Below, piece after piece: positions 36,930 through 45,569 of a stretch of DNA of 64,000 nt. How positions within the stretch are numbered: position 1 is the stretch's first letter; every line of letters begins with the position of its first letter. The position numbers and the translations under genes were made by a program. Under the pieces are notes generated by a model that saw nothing but the letters and a program-made list of their open reading frames with translations, had not been told where the DNA came from and ran no database searches. The DNA is from Nonlabens sp. GTDB lineage: Bacteria; Bacteroidota; Bacteroidia; Flavobacteriales; Flavobacteriaceae. The stretch is from NCBI GenBank assembly GCA_020630715.1, contig JAHDIQ010000005.1:201367-265366 (forward strand), given 5' to 3'.

Positions 36930-38705
36930 TTGGAAACACTCATTCATACATATAATCAGCGTATTGAGACTCATAATTCTCTAGCCAGCGCCTTGCAAAA
37001 AAAGCTTTTTGCTAGCAGTATGTTTCGACTTGTCGTTTTTGTCGCTGGAGCTGTTGCGGTCTACTATTTATGGGCCTACTGGCAAGTTGCTGTCGCGATT
37101 GCTGTTGCTACCTTTGCTCTATTTTTATTTTTAGTTTCTAGACATGAGAATTTAAAGCAACAACGCAATTACCATCGTGCGATGGTTGCGATTAATGAAC
37201 GTGAAATTCAGGTTCTTAATGGAGATTTTCATAAACTACCAGACGGATCAGAATTCCTAAAAGACGATCACGAGTACAGCCGTGATATTGATCTTTTTGG
37301 TAAAGGCTCGTTTTTCCAATATTTAAATCGTAGTGTAACCAGAGATGGTGTGATTACGCTTTCGCGAAAGCTAACTAACAACAACCCAACTACTATTCCT
37401 CAAAAACAGGAAGCGGTAAAAGAACTGGCTACCAAATTAGATTTCAGGCAAACCTATGCCGCTACGGCGACTTTATTAGATAATGATAAAGAGCCAAAGC
37501 AGATGTTGCAATGGATTGAGGAATACAAATCTTTTGTACCATCGATGTACCGTTGGTTGCCTTGGGTGATATTTGTGGCTTCTATCGCCAGTGTGGTATT
37601 GTATTTCAATGATCTTATTAATGGCTGGTTTATCGCAGGAATTTTCTTTTTAGGTTTAGGAATTACTAGACATTTTTTAAAACAGATAAATGAGTTTAGT
37701 ATAGAAATTAGCAAACTAGAATTGTTTTTCCAGCAGTATAGTAAATTGATATTGAGCATTGAGAAAGAAGAATTTCAATCTGAATTACTGGTGGATTTAA
37801 AGAACAAAATCTTGACGACAGGTGATCCTGCATCGCAACGATTACAGCAACTTGCCAAAGCCATAGGAAGACTAGATCAACGCTACAATATGTTGTTTGG
37901 CATACTAGCAAACGGATTAGGTTTATGGGATTTAAAACAAGTGCATACCATTGAAAAATGGCTCATTGAAAATAAAGACCATGTGCGCAACTGGCTAGAA
38001 ACCGCTGCGCAAGTAGATGCTATGAACAGCCTAGGAAATTATTCCTATAATCATCCTAACTATGTATTTCCTGATATAGGAACTGGAGATTTCAAGCTAG
38101 AAGCGGTTGATGTAAAACATCCCTTATTAGATCCACAAAAAGCGATAGGAAATGACATTAATATTTCATCAGGTGAGTTTTTTATCATCACCGGTGCAAA
38201 TATGGCTGGGAAAAGTACGTTTTTACGCACTGTATCAATGACTATTGTGACGTCTAATGCTGGTTTACCTATCTGGAGTGATAAGGTAAGGTATAATCCT
38301 ATTAAGCTTATTACTAGTATGCGCACTAGTGATTCATTAACAGATGATGAGAGTTACTTTTTTAGCGAATTAAAACGCCTTAAATATATTGTAGATCGCA
38401 TTGATAACGATCGTTATTTTATAGTTCTTGATGAAATATTAAAGGGAACAAACAGTCAGGATAAGGCAAACGGCTCGCGCAAACTCATTGAGAAATTATC
38501 ACGTAAACACGCCACCGGAATCATCGCCACTCACGATTTAAGCCTCACTGAAGTAGCTCAAGAATATAATACGATTTCAAATTACTTTTTTGATGCAGAT
38601 ATCACAAACGATGTCCTCACCTTTGACTACAAGTTTAAAACTGGCGTCGCTTCAAATATGAATGCGAGTTTCTTGTTGAGGAAGATGGGTATTGTGGATG
38701 AGTAG
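36930..38705 (+). CDS. Membrane-associated MutS-like ATPase
   Basis: 591 residues, with TTG start directly after the preceding stop; no nearby ATG fits. Two membrane-helix pairs (about 30-70 and 210-250) and a C-terminal MutS-type ABC ATPase: Walker A GANMAGKSTFLR, SMRTSDSLTDDESYFFSELKR, Walker B FIVLDEILKGTNSQDK, and IIATHDLSL. It lacks the mismatch-recognition domain and is not MutS or MutS2; it is the MutS-related family common in Bacteroidota, role unknown. Palindrome-encoded ITLSRKLTN lies near residue 145. Confidence 0.9.
   Translation: METLIHTYNQRIETHNSLASALQKKLFASSMFRLVVFVAGAVAVYYLWAYWQVAVAIAVATFALFLFLVSRHENLKQQRNYHRAMVAINEREIQVLNGDFHKLPDGSEFLKDDHEYSRDIDLFGKGSFFQYLNRSVTRDGVITLSRKLTNNNPTTIPQKQEAVKELATKLDFRQTYAATATLLDNDKEPKQMLQWIEEYKSFVPSMYRWLPWVIFVASIASVVLYFNDLINGWFIAGIFFLGLGITRHFLKQINEFSIEISKLELFFQQYSKLILSIEKEEFQSELLVDLKNKILTTGDPASQRLQQLAKAIGRLDQRYNMLFGILANGLGLWDLKQVHTIEKWLIENKDHVRNWLETAAQVDAMNSLGNYSYNHPNYVFPDIGTGDFKLEAVDVKHPLLDPQKAIGNDINISSGEFFIITGANMAGKSTFLRTVSMTIVTSNAGLPIWSDKVRYNPIKLITSMRTSDSLTDDESYFFSELKRLKYIVDRIDNDRYFIVLDEILKGTNSQDKANGSRKLIEKLSRKHATGIIATHDLSLTEVAQEYNTISNYFFDADITNDVLTFDYKFKTGVASNMNASFLLRKMGIVDE
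37354..37371. repeat. Dispersed palindrome in MutS-like gene (frame LSRK)
   Basis: Perfect core 37358-37371. Together with the following AC-rich stretch it matches hpt-adk (45900-45935) at 34 of 36 bases. Confidence 0.97.
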
Positions 38706-38800
38706 GAGAACTTGAACTCGACTTTGAAAATTCTTATGGCATATACAGATTGATCCCTATAGTTAAGGGGAGACGGCATAATTCGTAATTTTAAACTTTC

Positions 38801-39901
38801 TTATCCTAAAATCCCTTTTTGCTTCTTATAAAAAGCATCTGCTTGATCTTGAATGAGTTGCCTTGCAATTTTACGTTTGTGGTTGTATAGTGCTTCTTCT
38901 TCGGCAATATCAGAATATACACGATTATTAACTGCTAGATCTGTAGCAACTAGAATATCTTGCTGTGATTTTTGCTGTGTTACCCATGACTTCACGAGGT
39001 CTTCGCGTTCTGCTAGTTTGAAATCATATTCACCTCTAGGTGCTAACAATTTAGCAATGATAGGTGAAGTTTCTATGGCTAGAAATAATAGGAATATAAA
39101 GAATGAAGTAATAAACGGTAGTTTGTTTAAAGCTTCAATACGTGCCATCAATCCGTCAAAGTTGTCAATGATAGGTTGTGAACTCGCCAGTTGCTCGTTT
39201 TCCTGAATTCCTAAGGTGGCTAGTTGGGCTTCTATTGCTGTGATTTTAGATTGATTTGTTTCTTTAAGTATTACTAAATCTGCAAGTGCGGCGTCGTGTT
39301 TCTCGCGTTTTTCTTTATACACAGGACCTTTCCCTAGTTTTTCGGTTCCTGCGGTTCCTTCTGCTTCAGAGATATAGATGTCGTAGAGTTCGTTTACTTC
39401 GCTTTCTTTTGTGGTGATCTCTGTTTTTAATTCTTGTATCGCTTTCGCGAAAGCGGACTCTTCACCAGCATAAAGGGCTGCAATTTGCTCTTGATTTTCT
39501 AGCGTCATGGCGTTCTTTTCTTCCAGTAATACCTGGTCAATTTCTTTCTCAAAAATCTTTAATTCAAGCGGCTTTGAAATCACTACCGCGATGATGATTG
39601 CTAGTAGAATACGTGGTGTAGCTTGCCATATTTCATTGATTTTACGATCATTTTTCTTTAAAGTAGAAACGATGTAACGGTCCAAATTAAATATCAATAA
39701 ACCCCAAATAAAACCGAAAAAAGTGGCAATCCACGCATTGTCAAAAACCGTGAATAAGGCATAACTAGCCGCAAAAAATGCCATCAAGGCTGTGAAAAAA
39801 ACAGTAGCTCCTATACCAGCGTATTTATTACGTTCACTAGCACTACAGTTGTCTAATAAAGGTGCGTCTGCACCACTACAAAAAATGAAAAAGGATTGCA
39901 T
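38801..39901 (-). CDS. DUF4407 membrane protein
   Basis: About 366 residues from ATG 39899-39901 (MQSFFIFCSGAD); upstream codons are not family-like. Four predicted membrane helices: three near the N-terminus (IGATVFFTALMAFFAASYAL, WIATFFGFIWGLLIFN, ILLAIIIAVVI) and one near residue 285 (ITSFFIFLLFLAIETSPII), flanking a long charged coiled-coil loop. This is the DUF4407 layout; function unknown. The coiled coil includes palindrome-encoded SAFAKAI. Monocistronic. Confidence 0.9.
   Translation of the reverse strand: MQSFFIFCSGADAPLLDNCSASERNKYAGIGATVFFTALMAFFAASYALFTVFDNAWIATFFGFIWGLLIFNLDRYIVSTLKKNDRKINEIWQATPRILLAIIIAVVISKPLELKIFEKEIDQVLLEEKNAMTLENQEQIAALYAGEESAFAKAIQELKTEITTKESEVNELYDIYISEAEGTAGTEKLGKGPVYKEKREKHDAALADLVILKETNQSKITAIEAQLATLGIQENEQLASSQPIIDNFDGLMARIEALNKLPFITSFFIFLLFLAIETSPIIAKLLAPRGEYDFKLAEREDLVKSWVTQQKSQQDILVATDLAVNNRVYSDIAEEEALYNHKRKIARQLIQDQADAFYKKQKGILG
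39441..39454. repeat. Dispersed palindrome in DUF4407 gene (frame AFAKA)
   Basis: Perfect core in the coiled-coil loop of the minus-strand gene, encoding ESAFAKAIQ. Confidence 0.97.
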
Positions 39902-40632
39902 AACAAGGTGTTTTAAGTGGCGCGCTGTGCTTGCCAATGTGAAAGAGGTTCACTTAGTTAACGTCGTTTTTTGCAAGATGTTACATGGGTAACTTGAATT
40001 AGAAATCTAAATTGAATGCTGTATATCAATTAAAGAATATCGAATACTGCAATGAATAGCTATTCTGAAGCTCCATCCCTTGAGGGAAGGTTGGGATGGG
40101 TGTTTTTTAATTTGAACTTGAACCTGAACTCGAACACTGAACACCGATTAAAGAATATCGAATATTGAAATGAACCTCAAAAAGCTCCTTTCCTTTAAAA
40201 GGAAAGGTGGGCAAAATGGAGCTTGCGGAATTTTGCTCGGAAAGGATAAAAAGAGCGGATCTGAACTTTAATCTGAAGTCAAACCAAAATACTGTTTAGA
40301 AAGTTTTCCCTTTGAAGGGAAAATGTCCAGCGGACAAAAGGGATGTTCAACGGTGAACTTGATCTCGAACATTAAACACTGAATAACGATTAAAGAATAT
40401 TGAATACTGAAATTAATAGCTATTCTGAAGCTCCTTCCCTTGAGGGAAGATTGGGATGGGTGTTTTTTTAATTTGAACTCGAACTCGATGTGAAAAATGT
40501 TCTTTCCACTCTAGCAGACTGCCACGCTCCACTGTCGCTCGCAGTATGCTATTTTACAGCATATTTCGTGGATCCCGATAGCTATCGGGAGACGAAGGAA
40601 TCTGTTGTTTTAGACTTAAGCTTAAACGATAC
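39902..40632. repeat. Intergenic island of interspersed repeats (left of blaR1-like gene)
   Basis: No gene. It is built from units also found at 43.3-44.1 kb: unit A with hairpin CTTCCCTTGAGGGAAG (about 40028-40115 and 40387-40482), unit B with hairpin TTTTCCCTTTGAAGGGAAAA plus TGTCCAGCGGACA (about 40298-40355), unit C of about 110 bp containing TCCCGATAGCTATCGGGA (40502-40612), and GAACTCGAACTT-type hexamer runs between them. A further related hairpin with CCTTTCCTTTAAAAGGAAAGG lies near 40180-40210. Confidence 0.85.
40573..40590. repeat. 18-bp palindrome TCCCGATAGCTATCGGGA
   Basis: Perfect palindrome within repeat unit C; second copy at 43559-43576. Confidence 0.9.
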
Positions 40633-42858
40633 CTAACAACCATCACCTGCTAAAGGATTTTGAGTAGGTAATGCTGGACCAGTATTCAGGAATTTACTTT
40701 GAATAATCATGGTAGGTTCACCAGCGATAGTGTCTAGATATACACCACGCTGTCCTTTGTCTATTAAGATTTCGCGTGCTTTTCCTGCATTTATAGACTC
40801 ACCATCAAATTGATATTTTAAGGTGTAGCGATTTAAATTCATAACATGAAAGGCATCGCCTATCATTTGTGGTGGTTGTTCTGTTCTGTCTTGATTTTCT
40901 TGCGACGCTTTACTTTGATTCCCATTTTCAACAATTAATGAAGCCATTTTTTGAAATTGTTCTATGGTCATCTTTTCACCAGCATTATCGCTAAAATTTA
41001 ATGTGTTTGGGACACCTTTTGTATAGCTCACGTCAGCAAATTCGTTTTTATTTATGTAATCTTTTAAAGATTCAATTTTAGCATTTTTGCCGTTGATTTG
41101 ATAAACTGTTTTTGAGTCTTGGTCTAAGCTAAGTGATAGAATTGACCTTCTCAAATAATGATCTTGACTGTTAGCTTCAGAAACAGAGTTTTTACCTGAT
41201 TTGGAGTTTGCCTGGTCTTTTACCGAATTATTAACCTCGTTTGATTTATTGCTTAAATAAAATGGCTGTTGAACAGTTGATTGGGCTTTAGTTTCAGAAG
41301 TAGTATTAGTCTGATTATTGCCATCAGGATCATCTTCTTGCGGTTTAAGAGCTTGACTATCTTCTTCAACCTCAATTATGTCATAATTAAATTTTTTCCA
41401 ATCAAAGACTTTTCCATTTTTACTAGTAATTATAACATCATTGTCAATCTTTTCAAAACTGTATGCCTTTCCGAATAGTTCAATAAATCCATAATCTTTA
41501 TTCATAGGTAAAAAAATGGTATTGCGAGCATCTGGAAAAACATAGAAATGATATTCTGTGAGATCATTTCTCACGCTTTTATGAAAATCAATAAAGGAGA
41601 AGTCATAGTTGAATAATTCATCGTAGGATAGTGTTCTTTTCTTTAGTTCGCCATTTATCGTTGCTCGCTCTTCAAATTTAAGTTGACCAGATTCAATTTT
41701 TTGTCTAGATTGTTCTGGTGATGCACTCAGTTCATTCAGTACTTTTTTGGAATCGTATTGTACAGAAATGAACAATTGATTTTCTTCAATATCTACCTTT
41801 TCACCATCAGGAAAATACAAATGAACTAATGTGTCATTTTCTATATCATAGTCGTAATTAATCCCATTATAGTTAACCGTACCTATCTTTTGAAAACCAT
41901 CTACATCTATCCCGTATACATGATTAGCATTTTCATTTGTGTCATGCATGCCACCAAAAAAAGTACTGTGATCAATCATGCGTATTTCTTTCTCCTTACC
42001 GCAAGCAATCACTAAGGTAACAACTAGAACTACCATCGCAACACTACGCAGTAATCCATTAGATATAGATGTTTTAGTTCTCATAATTTGAAATCTTTTT
42101 TTGATAATAGGATAATTAAAGGTATGTGCGAGTTGAGAGCTCTTTGTAGTATTTGTATAATCTAATAATAGTTGCTGGTAAGCAGTGGTATCTTTCCCTT
42201 GATCTAGTACGGTACGATCTGCGAGGAATTCATGATTGAGCTTAATACTGTATCGTATGACATACAATACAGGATGAAACCATAAGAAAATCAATAGTAA
42301 CTCTATCAATATAATGTCATAACTATGTCGTTGATCTAGATGTGCTTTCTCATGTTCTAAGATTTCTACTGGAATCTTATTAGCTTCATAATCGTTTTTA
42401 GACACAAAAATTCTATTAATAAAGGAATGTGGAATGGTGATTCCATTTCTTAAGATCAGTTTGTAAATGGAATAAGAAGCAGTCCTGTCGTTTTGACGAA
42501 CTTGAAAACTCTTTAAGTTTTTAAGAAAACGATATCCCATAACAAGAACACCAATAACGTAAATACCTATAAGGACATTCCACCAGTTAAATGGTTCTTC
42601 AATAGCTTCTATAGGTTGTGATTTTGTTGAGAGAATTTCACTAGGAACATAATTATTGTAGTTTATAACACTGCTAACTTCTGCTACAGGAATGACGACT
42701 GTTTTAACCACTAACAATGGAATAATCGTCGCTAGTAACAGTGATCCTAAAAGATACCATCTTTTAAATTCATGCCACGACGTGTTTTCTAATGCCAGTT
42801 TATAAAACAACCACAACACAAATAGGCACACTGTGCTATTAATTAAGAAATGTTCCAT
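40633..42858 (-). CDS. BlaR1-like M56 membrane metallopeptidase
   Basis: 741 residues. Four membrane helices (about 5-22, 34-55, 93-110, and one near 260-280) with zinc-peptidase motif H169-E-K-A-H173 (ILEHEKAHLDQ) and the downstream LNHEFLADRTVL. This is the BlaR1/MecR1 M56 topology: the sensor that cleaves its partner repressor. The roughly 450-residue C-terminal extracytoplasmic part does not look like a penicillin-binding sensor domain, so the ligand is probably not a beta-lactam. It is 2 bp downstream of the BlaI-like repressor. Confidence 0.9.
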   Translation of the reverse strand: MEHFLINSTVCLFVLWLFYKLALENTSWHEFKRWYLLGSLLLATIIPLLVVKTVVIPVAEVSSVINYNNYVPSEILSTKSQPIEAIEEPFNWWNVLIGIYVIGVLVMGYRFLKNLKSFQVRQNDRTASYSIYKLILRNGITIPHSFINRIFVSKNDYEANKIPVEILEHEKAHLDQRHSYDIILIELLLIFLWFHPVLYVIRYSIKLNHEFLADRTVLDQGKDTTAYQQLLLDYTNTTKSSQLAHTFNYPIIKKRFQIMRTKTSISNGLLRSVAMVVLVVTLVIACGKEKEIRMIDHSTFFGGMHDTNENANHVYGIDVDGFQKIGTVNYNGINYDYDIENDTLVHLYFPDGEKVDIEENQLFISVQYDSKKVLNELSASPEQSRQKIESGQLKFEERATINGELKKRTLSYDELFNYDFSFIDFHKSVRNDLTEYHFYVFPDARNTIFLPMNKDYGFIELFGKAYSFEKIDNDVIITSKNGKVFDWKKFNYDIIEVEEDSQALKPQEDDPDGNNQTNTTSETKAQSTVQQPFYLSNKSNEVNNSVKDQANSKSGKNSVSEANSQDHYLRRSILSLSLDQDSKTVYQINGKNAKIESLKDYINKNEFADVSYTKGVPNTLNFSDNAGEKMTIEQFQKMASLIVENGNQSKASQENQDRTEQPPQMIGDAFHVMNLNRYTLKYQFDGESINAGKAREILIDKGQRGVYLDTIAGEPTMIIQSKFLNTGPALPTQNPLAGDGC

Positions 42859-42860
42859 GC

Positions 42861-43226
42861 CTATGATTTTTTGATTTGACCATCGATGATATCACGTAAT
42901 TGCTTAAGCTCTTCCTGTGATAATTGTGTTTCTTTAGTAAAGAACGATGCAAACTGACTTGCGCTATCATTGAAAAAATTCTTGATCAATCCATTTACGT
43001 GTGTAGAAAAATAATCACTCTTTTTAACAAGTGGAAAATATTCTCTACTACGGCCAAAGAGCTTAAAGCCTACGAAACCTTTATCAGTCATTCGCTTTAA
43101 CAACGTAGCGATGGTAGTAGTTGCTGGTTTAGGATCATCATACTCTTCTAGTAAGTCTTTCATAAAAGCTTTATCTAGCTTCCATAAGTGACTCATTAGT
43201 TCTTCTTCACTTTTTGATAGTTTCAT
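42861..43226 (-). CDS. BlaI/MecI/CopY-family repressor
   Basis: 121 residues. Winged-helix DNA-binding half (LSKSEEELMSHLWKLDKAFM, KDLLEEYDDPKPATTTIATLLKRMTDKGFVG in pieces) and a C-terminal dimerisation helix pair that BlaR1-type peptidases cut. It should bind the CTACAnnTGTAG dyads located 25-63 bp upstream and repress its own operon with the M56 peptidase. No effector gene such as a beta-lactamase is adjacent. Confidence 0.95.
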   Translation of the reverse strand: MKLSKSEEELMSHLWKLDKAFMKDLLEEYDDPKPATTTIATLLKRMTDKGFVGFKLFGRSREYFPLVKKSDYFSTHVNGLIKNFFNDSASQFASFFTKETQLSQEELKQLRDIIDGQIKKS

Positions 43227-43250
43227 GCTCTACATTACTAGAATAAACTC

Positions 43251-43262
43251 TACAAATGTAGA
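43251..43262. promoter_or_regulatory. BlaI-type operator dyad 1, covers -7 box
   Basis: CTACAAATGTAG, the TACA-nn-TGTA operator known for BlaI/MecI. On the minus strand it contains the -7 element TACATTTG. Confidence 0.85.
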
Positions 43263-43283
43263 ATAAATATTTCATTCTACAAG
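43254..43283 (-). promoter_or_regulatory. Promoter of the blaI-blaR1-like operon
   Basis: Minus strand TTG (43283-43281), 19 bp, TACATTTG (43261-43254): a consensus Bacteroidota promoter. Each element lies inside an operator dyad, so repressor binding would block both contacts of sigma. Leader of about 23 nt. Confidence 0.85.
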
Positions 43284-43289
43284 TGTAGA
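43278..43289. promoter_or_regulatory. BlaI-type operator dyad 2, covers -33 box
   Basis: CTACAAGTGTAG, centre 27 bp from dyad 1. On the minus strand it contains the TTG of the -33 element. Confidence 0.85.
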
Positions 43290-43299
43290 GCGTAAAAAA

Positions 43300-44230
43300 C
43301 TTAAATTTGAACTCGAATCTGAATTAGTTAATTTCATTGTGTACTATTCTCAATATCGGTAAAGAATACGGATGTTGTAATTAAAGTTTTCCCTTTGAAG
43401 GGAAAATGTCCAGCGGACAAAAGGGATGTTCTACGGTGACATTGAAATTGAACTCGAATCTGAACTCAAACTCAATGTGGAAATCTTCCTTCCACTCTAA
43501 CAGACTGCCACGCTCTGTTATCGCTCGCAGTATGCTTTTCTACCGCATATTCCGAGGATCCCGATAGCTATCGGGAGACGAAGAAATCTATTGTTTTAAA
43601 CCTAAATTAGTTTGTAGAAACCGCACCCTTTAGGGCTGGGGAAACGGTTTCGAATCTGAACTTGAACTCGATCTCGAACACTGAACTCGATCTCGAACAC
43701 TGAAATTAATAGCTATTCTCAAACTCCTTCCCTCGAGGGAAGGTTGAGATGGGTGTTGCTCTCATTACAACTTAAACCAGTAATCGAACCAATATACTCT
43801 TTAGAAAGTTTTCCCTTTGAAGGGAAAATGTCCAGCGGACAAAAGGGATGTTCTACGGTGAACCTGAACTTGAACTCGAACTCGAACTTGAACTCGAACA
43901 CTGAATACCGATTAAAGAATACCGAATATTGAAATTAATAGCTATTCTCAAACTCCTTCCCTTGAGGGAAGGTTGGGATTGGTATTGCTCTCATTACAAC
44001 TTGAATCTGAAGCCAAACCAAAATACTTTTTAGAAAGTTTTCCCTTTAAAGGGAAAATGTCCAGCGGACAAAAGGGATGTTCTACGGTGAAATTGAAATT
44101 GAAAATTCCTACCGCACATTGCGAGTAGTTTACTAAGAAGGAATTCGTAGCTTTACACTTAAACTTAAACCTGTTGTTTCGTTTTTAGGAACGCTTTACT
44201 GTCTTAAAAGCAATAAGATTAGTTGTAATC
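43300..44230. repeat. Intergenic island of interspersed repeats (right of blaI-like gene)
   Basis: No credible gene. Copies of the units of the left island: B at about 43383-43440, 43802-43860 and 44031-44090; A at about 43701-43775 and 43911-44005; C at about 43487-43598. Runs of GAACTCGAACTTGAA-type hexamers join them. Overlapping short reading frames here are repeat-derived and not genes. Confidence 0.85.
43559..43576. repeat. 18-bp palindrome TCCCGATAGCTATCGGGA, second copy
   Basis: Same palindrome and same flanks as at 40573-40590. Confidence 0.9.
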
Positions 44231-44232
44231 CC

Positions 44233-44246
44233 ACTTTCGCGAAAGC
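44233..44246. repeat. Dispersed palindrome, one mismatch
   Basis: ACTTTCGCGAAAGC followed by GTAA; one base off the perfect core. Intergenic, just downstream of the purK stop. Confidence 0.85.
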
Positions 44247-44258
44247 GTAATCATTCAC

Positions 44259-45401
44259 TTACTGCGCCACTACCTTAATTGTATTCTTAACCAGCTCGGC
44301 TCTTTTACGTGCTGCATTGATATCTTGATCCACAACGGTAACGTGCCCCATTTTTCTAAATGGTCTAGTTTGTGCCTTACCATAAATATGTGGTGTCACA
44401 CCAGAAAGTTGTAAAATATCATTCATGCCATCGTAGATCACATTACCCGTATGATGTTCATCGCCTACTAAGTTGACCATTACAGCACCTATCGTGCTAT
44501 CAGTATTGCCTAGCGGTAAATCTAGTACACATCTCACATGCTGTTCAAATTGATCTGTAACAGATCCTTCAATAGTATAATGTCCCGAATTATGCGGTCG
44601 TGGTGCAACCTCATTTACTAGAATATCGCCATCTTTTGTAAGAAATAATTCTACAGCTAGTAATCCTACGTGCTCATAAGCTTCAGAAACTTGAAGTGCG
44701 ATAGCTCTTGCTTTATCAGCAATTGCATCATCTATACGTGCTGGGCAAATCACGTATTCCACTTGGTTTGCTTCTGGATGAAATTCCATCTCTACTACAG
44801 GATAGGTTTTGATCTCGCCACTAGTATTGCGTGCCACAATAACGGCTAGCTCTAGCTCAAAATCAATCATATCTTCATAGATACATTCTTGCTGTGGTAA
44901 ATCTGCTAGGTCTTCCTGAGAACGGATCACCTTAACGCCTTTACCATCGTAGCCACCTTCGGCACTTTTCCAGATGAATGGAAATTCCCGATTTGTGTTG
45001 AGGTCTGGTTGTTGTAAAATTTCAAAACTAGCGGTAGGAATACCGTTTTCTTGATAAAAAGATTTCTGTCTGGCTTTATTACGTATTAGATTTAGCACTC
45101 GTGCGCTAGGTGATACAGCGATACCTTGATCTTCTAGATCTTGTAAGGCTTGCACATTGATATTTTCAATCTCAATGGTAAGGATATCTACTTGCTGGCC
45201 AAATTCCATTACAGCTTCATAATCCATGATATCACCTTCAAAAAACACATCACAGCCTTGAAAAGCTGGCGCGTCCTCAGTCTTGTCCATTACAAAGGTC
45301 CCGATGTCCCATTTACGTGTGGTGTATAACATCATTTTACCTAGCTGTCCGCCACCTAGTATTCCTAGTGTAAAAGCAGATGAAAAAAGTGGTGTGCTCA
45401 T
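44259..45401 (-). CDS. purK: N5-carboxyaminoimidazole ribonucleotide synthase
   Basis: ATP-grasp enzyme of de novo purine synthesis that carboxylates AIR with bicarbonate. 380 residues. Seen: LGILGGGQLGKMMLY at the start, FIWKSAEGGYDGKGVKVI (lysine/glycine loop), ILVNEVAPRPHNSGHYTIEG and a late ATP-grasp-associated domain. purE, its partner, is not next to it here. It is divergent from the purine-salvage fusion gene hpt-adk, so purine synthesis and salvage are side by side. Confidence 0.97.
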   Translation of the reverse strand: MSTPLFSSAFTLGILGGGQLGKMMLYTTRKWDIGTFVMDKTEDAPAFQGCDVFFEGDIMDYEAVMEFGQQVDILTIEIENINVQALQDLEDQGIAVSPSARVLNLIRNKARQKSFYQENGIPTASFEILQQPDLNTNREFPFIWKSAEGGYDGKGVKVIRSQEDLADLPQQECIYEDMIDFELELAVIVARNTSGEIKTYPVVEMEFHPEANQVEYVICPARIDDAIADKARAIALQVSEAYEHVGLLAVELFLTKDGDILVNEVAPRPHNSGHYTIEGSVTDQFEQHVRCVLDLPLGNTDSTIGAVMVNLVGDEHHTGNVIYDGMNDILQLSGVTPHIYGKAQTRPFRKMGHVTVVDQDINAARKRAELVKNTIKVVAQ

Positions 45402-45569
45402 AAGGCAAATTTAAACTTTAACTTAAAAAGAAATATGAGATCAGTAACCAAATTCAGGTTAGTATGAAAGTTACTGCCATCGAAGTACTAAAACACTCAA
45501 CACTTAACAGCTAACTGCGACTGCCTACTGTAGACTATTGATTATCTTTGCACAAAATAAAAACCACCA

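Noticed and set aside
42861-43226. Beta-lactam resistance locus
   Set aside because: Only the regulatory pair is present; no beta-lactamase or PBP2a-like gene is nearby.
43719-43932. Overlapping short reading frames on both strands in the repeat island
   Set aside because: They translate the hexamer and hairpin repeats (FEFKFEFEF-like runs) and have no independent coding features.
39902-44230. CRISPR array in the repeat islands
   Set aside because: Units are of mixed type and irregular spacing, with no constant repeat-spacer period and no cas genes.
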